Shown here: in pieces, positions 57,819 through 64,000 of the stretch | Numbering within the stretch: the first letter of the stretch is position 1 | Layout of the letters: the number at the start of each line of letters is the position of its first letter | DNA from: Lichtheimia corymbifera B2541 | Taxonomy: Eukaryota; Mucoromycota; Mucoromycetes; Mucorales; Lichtheimiaceae | Direction of reading: 5' to 3' | Length of the DNA stretch: 64,000 nt | NCBI GenBank assembly: GCA_000697475.1 | Contig: JNEU01001169.1 | Coordinates: 1 to 64,000 of the forward strand | Made by a program: the position numbers and the translations under genes | Notes under the pieces: generated by a model | What the model was told of the DNA's origin: nothing | Seen by the model: only the letters and a program-made list of their open reading frames with translations | Database searches by the model: none

Positions 57819-60800
57819 ATGAGCATGCCTGATTCATTACGTGCGCTATTACAAGAAGGTAGATATGGGGAATCGGCTTCATCGACTACTACTGGCAGAC
57901 CATCCCGCTTCGGGTCACCCTCGTTACCACATGCAACAACAACAACGCCAACACCAACATCACATTCACAGTCGGCAGATCTTGATCGGCAAACTGCACG
58001 CACGCTTCACAAGTTGACACAGCATTTCATTCCAGCTGACGATCCCACCAATGACGAAGAATTCAACCAGGCATATGAGGAATGTGCAAGGATATTGAAC
58101 AAGTACGACTCAATGGGCCTATGTCAGGACACTATACTTAAGGATGCGTTTATCTATGCATAGCAACCCGTCACCCTCCATTCTACAAGATGAAAATAGT
58201 ATCGCCAACAATCTACGCCGAAAACGTAAGTCTACTACGAAGTATTGGTTGGATCATAGAAGACAGCTAACTTCCAATTTCTCATTGCAAGTATCGCAAG
58301 ATCCACGTGATACAAGCAAAGCATCACGATTTGGACATTTATACAATAAGCTATCCTCGCAAGTAAGTGGAATCATCAAGCGAGACACAACAAAGGATTG
58401 ATGGAAATGGCCTTGATAGACTGTGTTACGCAACAAATGGGCTATTCTATACCTACTTTCACAGCTCAGCAATCAAGAAGAGACAACCAATTTAAGGGAA
58501 TCATCGGTATGCTCATGGGGTGAAAAAGTGCAAGTTGCTGTGAGATAAAGAATACTAACCATTGGATGAAGCCATCTAGTCCAGTGGGTCTTGCCAATGT
58601 ATCAGCATCGATGCCGCAACATAGCATGAGACGACCTTACGAGGAACGCAATATCCGACGACGATTGGCAAGTGAACAAGTGCCGTTGCATGAAGGACAG
58701 CCTCTTCCACCTGCGATCCAATTAGCCAAAGCTCGTGAACAACTCGGCTATTCAAATGAGACATTATCAGAGTCAGCCATTCTGCGTGATCTTATTTTCA
58801 TCCTTCAAGGTATTGATGGTCAATACATCAAGTTCGATCCAGCCATCAGTGAATATGCTATTGATCAAAAGGTAAATCTATCATGGATCAGAGGGTATGT
58901 GTGGCATGCATGCTGATATCTTCAGCGCAATAGGTTTCCATTTTACAACCAACGAGAGATTTGATCTATCGAGTGACTGAATTGGGATGGCTTTACAAGA
59001 ATGTGCAATCATTTCTCAAAGCTCGGTTCAACAATCCTCAAGCGGGGTTGGTGGGACAAGTATGTATATATATATTTTTCTGCTGATAACCATATTCAAC
59101 GAACACTATCATGATAGGCATTTTGCTACGCACTACAACGCGAGTTGGTTGACTATTACAAGCTCATTGCTGTCCTCGAAGCCCAGATCGATAAACAAAT
59201 GGCAGCTGATAGCCAAGGCCACTCCATCCCCACAGATCAAACATTGACACTTCGACGGCTTTTGTTATGGACTCGGGAAAGTTCTCAAAGACTTCGACTC
59301 ATGAGTGTGCTAGTGGATGTTTGTAAAGGTGAGTAAGGGGGTAAGGATGCAAGTGGACCATGGTAATGACTTCATATCGTGGATTAGAGCAAAAGGGTGG
59401 AGCACTCGTATCGACAATGCACAATTATACCATCCATGGTGATCCATTCATCAAGAAATATATCAAATCAATGTTGCAAGAGGTAAGTAAGGAGTGCAAG
59501 TAAAAAGGAAAACTGGGTATACTAATCAATGGGGTTGGAAAGGTTTCAAAACCGTTTTATGAAATGCTGCAGCGATGGATTTATGAAGGCGAGCTCGATG
59601 ATCCCTACCGAGAATTCTTTGTTGCGTGTGATCCAACTGTACCTGAAGATGAACTCTGGCAAAGCAAATACTCCATACATGAAGACATGATCCCTAGTTT
59701 CATTTCTGGTGAATTAGCACAAAAGGTGAAGCTCTCTCTCTCTCCCAATGTCGCACTGGAGGGTTTATTAACAACGATCGTATAGATCTTTTTGATCGGC
59801 AAATCTTTGAACTTTATGCGGTATAGCTGTCAAGAAGACGCATTTGGTCTAGCATCTCCTCAAGGTAAATACCACATGTTATGGAAGGCACCACCCTCTT
59901 GCTGATGCCTGGAGTTTTAGCCGTCCAACCATTTCGATATGGTGATATACCCGAGGTGGAACGCTCGATTGATGCTACCTATAGAGAAACCAGCAGACGG
60001 CTTTTGGATCTTTTAAAGACCAAGTACAAGTTGATGGATCATTTGCGAGCGCTCAAGCGATATCTCTTATTGGGACAAGGCGACTTTATTCAGCAGCTGA
60101 TGGACAACCTTGGGTAATTCATTTTACTATGCCACCCCGATTTCTATCTAACAAGATGACATTAGCCCTAATTTGAACCGACCCGCCAAAACACTCTTTC
60201 GACACAACCTGACTGGTATTTTGGAAACAGCTGTGCGTTCATCCAATGCCCAATATGATGATCCAGAGGTGTTGAACCGACTCGATGTGCGATTGATGGA
60301 GGTAAGGGATGACGAGCAACAAAAATGTGATATGGCTATCTAACATATGGATCTAGATATCGCCCGAAGATATCGGATGGGATGTATTTACTTTGGATTA
60401 TCATTTGGATCCGCCTATCAACACGGTGTTTACTCCCCAGGCCATGCATCAGTATCTTCGGATCTTCAACTTTTTATGGCAACTGAAACGCGTTGAATAC
60501 ACCTTGACATACATTTGGCGACGGAGTAGTATTGCTGCACGGACATTTGCCGACGTGGATGATATCAGGCACGACCTTCATCAGGCACAAATGGCTATCA
60601 GCCACATGATCCATTTTATCTACCAGCTACAGCATTATTACTTGTTCGAGGTAAAGAGCACCTATATACTTATCTTTGTCTGTCACATGCTAATCTTTTG
60701 TTTAGGTGCTTGAATGCTCATGGGAAAAACTGGCAGATGATATCGAAAACAAGAGTATCGATTTGGATGCAGTGATCGAGGCGCATGCACGATATCTCAA

Positions 60801-61358
60801 TCAGATCACCGAAAAAGGATTCCTGAGCGGTGCAAAGAACCAAGCCCTCTCCATGCATCTCACAGCCATCTTTGATACCATTCTCAATTACAAGACGATC
60901 ATGGTATGATATGCTTTGAGCGTGTATATTTTGGAGTGAGAGAGAGAACTAACATTGTATTCAATCTAGGATCACTTACACAACTTTGGCACTTCAGATA
61001 TATCTCGAGCTTCACGCGATATGGGAAAACTGGATAAGATCCGTGAAAAGCGCACAGACACTGAGAAGAAGTTTGAGGTAAGGGAAACGCCAAGTCGGTG
61101 GTGTGATGATGGGGACGGCGGCGGCGCAACGCCCATGTTACTTTACATGTGGTGGTAGCGGTGTCGAAGAGGGAGAAGGGCAATGTGAGAGAAAAGGTCA
61201 GGTGTAACTCATCATGCGGGCTGTTTTTGGATTGGTAGGCTCAAGCATTAGAGTTTTTAAGCGTACTACAATCATACCATGACGAAGATCTTCGCTCCTT
61301 ATCCACACGACTCAATTACAATGATCATTATTCGTCATCGTTAATGGCTGTACAATAA
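57819..61358 (+). CDS. Gamma-tubulin complex component 2 (GCP2/Spc97)
   Basis: About 14 exons from ATG 57819 ([20 protein letters not shown]) to 61358 (SSLMAVQ). It pairs with GCP3 in the gamma-tubulin small complex that nucleates microtubules. The GCP N-terminal (GRIP1) part: [40 protein letters not shown], then [20 protein letters not shown] and [38 protein letters not shown] followed by ILLIGKS-like [17 protein letters not shown] is typical of GCP2. The C-terminal gamma-tubulin-binding part: [40 protein letters not shown] and [14 protein letters not shown]-terminal 60 residues are Ser/Thr/Pro-rich and disordered. Acceptors were followed by eye; exact limits of some exons are uncertain. Confidence 0.9.
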
Positions 61359-63355
61359 TAAATCATCCGTTCTTGGACTCTCTAGAAAAATCTATTCAGA
61401 AAAAAAAAAGGGAATGTGCACGTACACCTTTACGATGATCTAGGCCCGTATGTCGGTCGCCGCCCCCACAAAAATTATAGGTACGTGTTTTGACACGTAT
61501 GATGATGGTTGTTGTACACGCACACACACACACACGCATGAGATGTGGGCGTCGATGAACATGACCATAAATGTCAAGCAAGACATGACCGTGGGAGTAC
61601 AAATGTATCATCACTTTGATCTTAGAAGGAAGGCAACTACTGCTGTTGTTGATATATGCAGAAGAAAAAAGTCAATATTGTTTGCGTAAAAGGAACCTGA
61701 TTTTAGGGTTGCAGGTCCAGTTACAATGTAAACTTGGATGGTTGGAGAAGAAAAAGAAAGAATCGGGTTTCCAACAATGGCATGGTCCATACTCTTTCTC
61801 CCTCTTTTTTTCCCTTGTAGTAGAATGTGGCACACTTTTTGGCGTGTGTGTATGTGTATATGTGTGTGTGAAGAAATGGTCAGGCGTCTTAATTTGTTCC
61901 TGAGCCATTCATTATATGGCTTTGTGATATACCTTTGTTAAAACGTAATACGTGCTACGTATGCTATTCTGCTTCATTTTCCTGATAGTATAGGGGAGGA
62001 AGGAAGACACAATACATGCGAGCTATGGATGACTCACGCATTAGCGAACAGTGAGGAAAGCAAAAATCCGCAAATGGTGTTTTCCCGAAAGCTGAGGAAA
62101 GTTCAGGAACCAGTTACACGTTTGTGCAACGATCGGCACACAACAATGGGCCATCCAAAACCTTTCGCCCTCCCCCCACTTTTCATACCTCTCAACAGTG
62201 CAAAAGAGATGAACGCATGATGACACACACACGCACACACGCAACCCTGCTTGTCTCTGGTTTTCCTCTCTTGGCGTTGTTGCAGCACCTCATGCAGGGC
62301 GATACATGGATTCTCACACTAAAGCTTTTGGGTAGCTTGGTATAATCGTGCTAGCAACCAAAAGTATGGTGTAATACGTCGCTTTGACATTCACGTCCAC
62401 AAGTGTCAAGATTACGACAGCATGACGTATAACTATGATCGAGGAGAAAGACGGCGAATGACGGTAAAAAGAAAAAAAGCTAAAGAAAGCATCCCATTCT
62501 TTTAGAGGCATGTGTTACCGTGCGTGCGGAAACTGAAAGAAACGTGGTGATATTAGATTTGTCATAAGTTGAAGCTAAGAACCATTGTACTTTGATTGAT
62601 GATAGTTATAACAAGCATTAAAAATGATGACATGGAGTAATGAAAAGGCGCTCATTGCAGAAAGATAAAATCATGTGCGTTACGTGTATGTTCCTTTTGT
62701 GTCATGACAAGTGCTGTTCTCTTTTTTTCTCTTTTACCCCTGGCGGGTTGTGAAATCCTATCGGGACGAGTCGTAATAATGGTACCAGAGTTTTGTTGTT
62801 TTGATGATTGGATACGTTTATGTGTGTGCGTGTAGGTTTGCTTTAGTGACATGGACTACTACTATCCCTCGGCCCAACTTTCTTTGTATAGGCCCTATGT
62901 GCGACAATGAAGGTAAGACTCTTATATTCACCCCTATCTCGTAGGATTGGTTTTGCATTGTGCGACTCAGTGGGAGAACAGGTGATGTTTGTCTATTACT
63001 AGCTGTACTGTGGTTTATACATACATCATTGAGAAAATTTTCTTTGGATCATTCAGTGATATATTCCGCAGAGTATGAAAAGGAGCAAAAAGGATGAAAA
63101 TTGGGGGGTGACAAGAACAAAGACCACTGGCGGCCTTGTCGGTGTTGGTCCGTGTTCAGCCGCCCTGTTTTGGGTGGTGCCTGATTTTTGCTTGGCCCAT
63201 TCATTCAACCCAACACACCACACACACGCGCGCCAAAAGAAAAAAGAGACACGACCCGTAATGTCCCATTATTCTCTTTCTTTCTCTTTTATTTTTTCAC
63301 CACCTTCTTATCTCTCTCACTTTTACCACACACACACACACACAACTCATATTCG
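61359..63355. other. Long intergenic region before the C2H2 gene
   Basis: About 2 kb with no supportable gene. It holds several CA/TG runs (61516-61537, 61845-61872, 62224-62240, 62819-62833, 63327-63343) and T-rich tracts. A long upstream region is common for fungal regulatory genes. Confidence 0.45.
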
Positions 63356-64000
63356 ATGCCACCTGTCAAACAAAAAACTACACTGCCAACCTTCACTTCT
63401 GTTATCGAAAGGAAGCGTAAGCTTTTCCAGTGCACTGGCTTTGGCGACTGCAACATGGTCTTTACTCGCAGTGAGCATTTGGCTCGACACATTCGGTAAA
63501 TGTCAAGAGTAGAATTGCTTTGATTCATGGTCATGTTGACTGATCTCGTTTCATATTGTCCCTCTTTCATGTATTAGGAAGCACACGGGTGAAGTAAGTA
63601 TTTGAGGGAGAGGGAGGGGGTGATGGGAACGGTATAGTTGCGCAGCATTGACGCTAACATGGTTTACCCAGAAACCTTTCAAATGCGTAGTACCAGGATG
63701 CAATCGCATGTTTAGTCGATTCGATAATATGAAGCAACATACACAGACCCATCAACGCAATGCACAATTCGACTATGCAACAACAACATCACAGCAACAG
63801 CAATCAACATCAGTACCAAGGGTGGATACGAGCGTTAATACTGCTGCGGTAGAAGGAACATATAACTGCGGTGGTCTCATGTCCCCTGTTTCACTTGGTT
63901 CACCAGAGCAGTCGCAGCTATCTGATATGTGGGGTGAGACAGCTTCTTCATCAGCTTCTTCAACAACGTCAGCAGCATCACCAAAGCATCAGGGGCAGGA
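63356..64000 (+). CDS. C2H2 zinc-finger transcription factor (partial, runs off the window)
   Basis: Exons 63356-63495, 63578-63593 and 63672 to beyond 64000. Two tandem C2H2 fingers: [20 protein letters not shown] with RHIRKH, and [20 protein letters not shown] with HTQTH. They are joined by the canonical linker TGEKPF. The fingers' helix residues ([16 protein letters not shown]) resemble Msn2/Com2/Adr1-type stress or carbon regulators binding GC- or AG-rich sites; the target is not predicted. The sequence after the fingers is Gln/Ser/Thr-rich and disordered, as in activation regions. The middle exon is a 16-nt microexon encoding the linker part KHTGE. The 3' end is missing. Confidence 0.9.

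Overview
The window is nuclear DNA of a filamentous fungus, most likely an early-diverging one (Mucoromycota, probably Mucorales). I infer this from many short GT-AG introns of about 50-120 nt, compact genes on both strands, and a gene set that mixes fungal genes (a DASH Dad3-like subunit, Hog1, a secreted GH15 glucoamylase) with genes that look animal-like (a full neurofibromin-type RasGAP, a TMEM94-type P-type-ATPase-like protein, an ssSPT microprotein, SAAL1). There is no rRNA, no recognisable tRNA, no CRISPR array and no intact transposon. All identities come from recognising protein motifs by eye; no search was run.

Layout. 1-2.2 kb: sparse, with one weak hypothetical. 2.2-11.3 kb (-): neurofibromin/Ira RasGAP. 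12.4-13.8 kb (-): a broken gene carrying an FGEVKP motif. 14.6-17.4 kb (-): Mrd1, an RNA-binding protein of ribosome biogenesis, head-to-head with mitochondrial ribosomal protein mL43 (+, 17.6-18.1 kb). 18.4-18.9 kb (-): TRAPP subunit Trs23/TRAPPC4. 19.8-21.5 kb (+): glucoamylase. 22.0-27.5 kb (-): the TMEM94-like membrane protein, head-to-head with a small secreted repeat protein (+, 27.8-28.7 kb) whose exons each carry one His-rich module. 29.0-29.6 kb (-): ribosomal protein uS19/S15. 30.6-30.8 kb (+): serine palmitoyltransferase small subunit. 32.0-32.4 kb (+): cytochrome oxidase subunit VIIa-like. 34.2-35.3 kb (+): inositol hexakisphosphate kinase. 35.6-36.3 kb (-): NC2-beta/Dr1. 36.9-37.5 kb (-): Rbx1. 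38.6-38.9 kb (-): possible small secreted Cys protein. 39.6-41.4 kb (+): F-box/LRR protein with a reading-frame break. 41.8-43.0 kb (+): SAAL1-like. 43.2-45.0 kb (-): Hog1 MAP kinase. 46.1-46.4 kb (+): Dad3-like. 48.4-50.3 kb (+): 6-phosphogluconate dehydrogenase. 50.7-52.8 kb (+): transmembrane PDI-like protein. 52.8-54.0 kb (-): Gln/His-rich protein. 55.5-57.6 kb (+): Gle1. 57.8-61.4 kb (+): gamma-tubulin complex GCP2. 63.4 kb to the end (+): C2H2 zinc-finger regulator, cut by the window edge.

Most genes are housekeeping and do not form a cluster or pathway. The least explained item is the 192-residue secreted protein at 27.8-28.7 kb: seven exons, all introns in phase 1, four copies of a DM-x-x-HHHP-N/S-K core and two copies of DRQTSP. 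It looks like a protein built by tandem exon duplication and has no function I recognise. Gene-structure oddities include a start codon split by an intron (Mrd1), a start codon alone in its exon (uS19), a 16-nt microexon (C2H2 gene), a GC-AG intron (glucoamylase) and a 24-nt terminal exon (TMEM94-like) that a simple prediction would miss.
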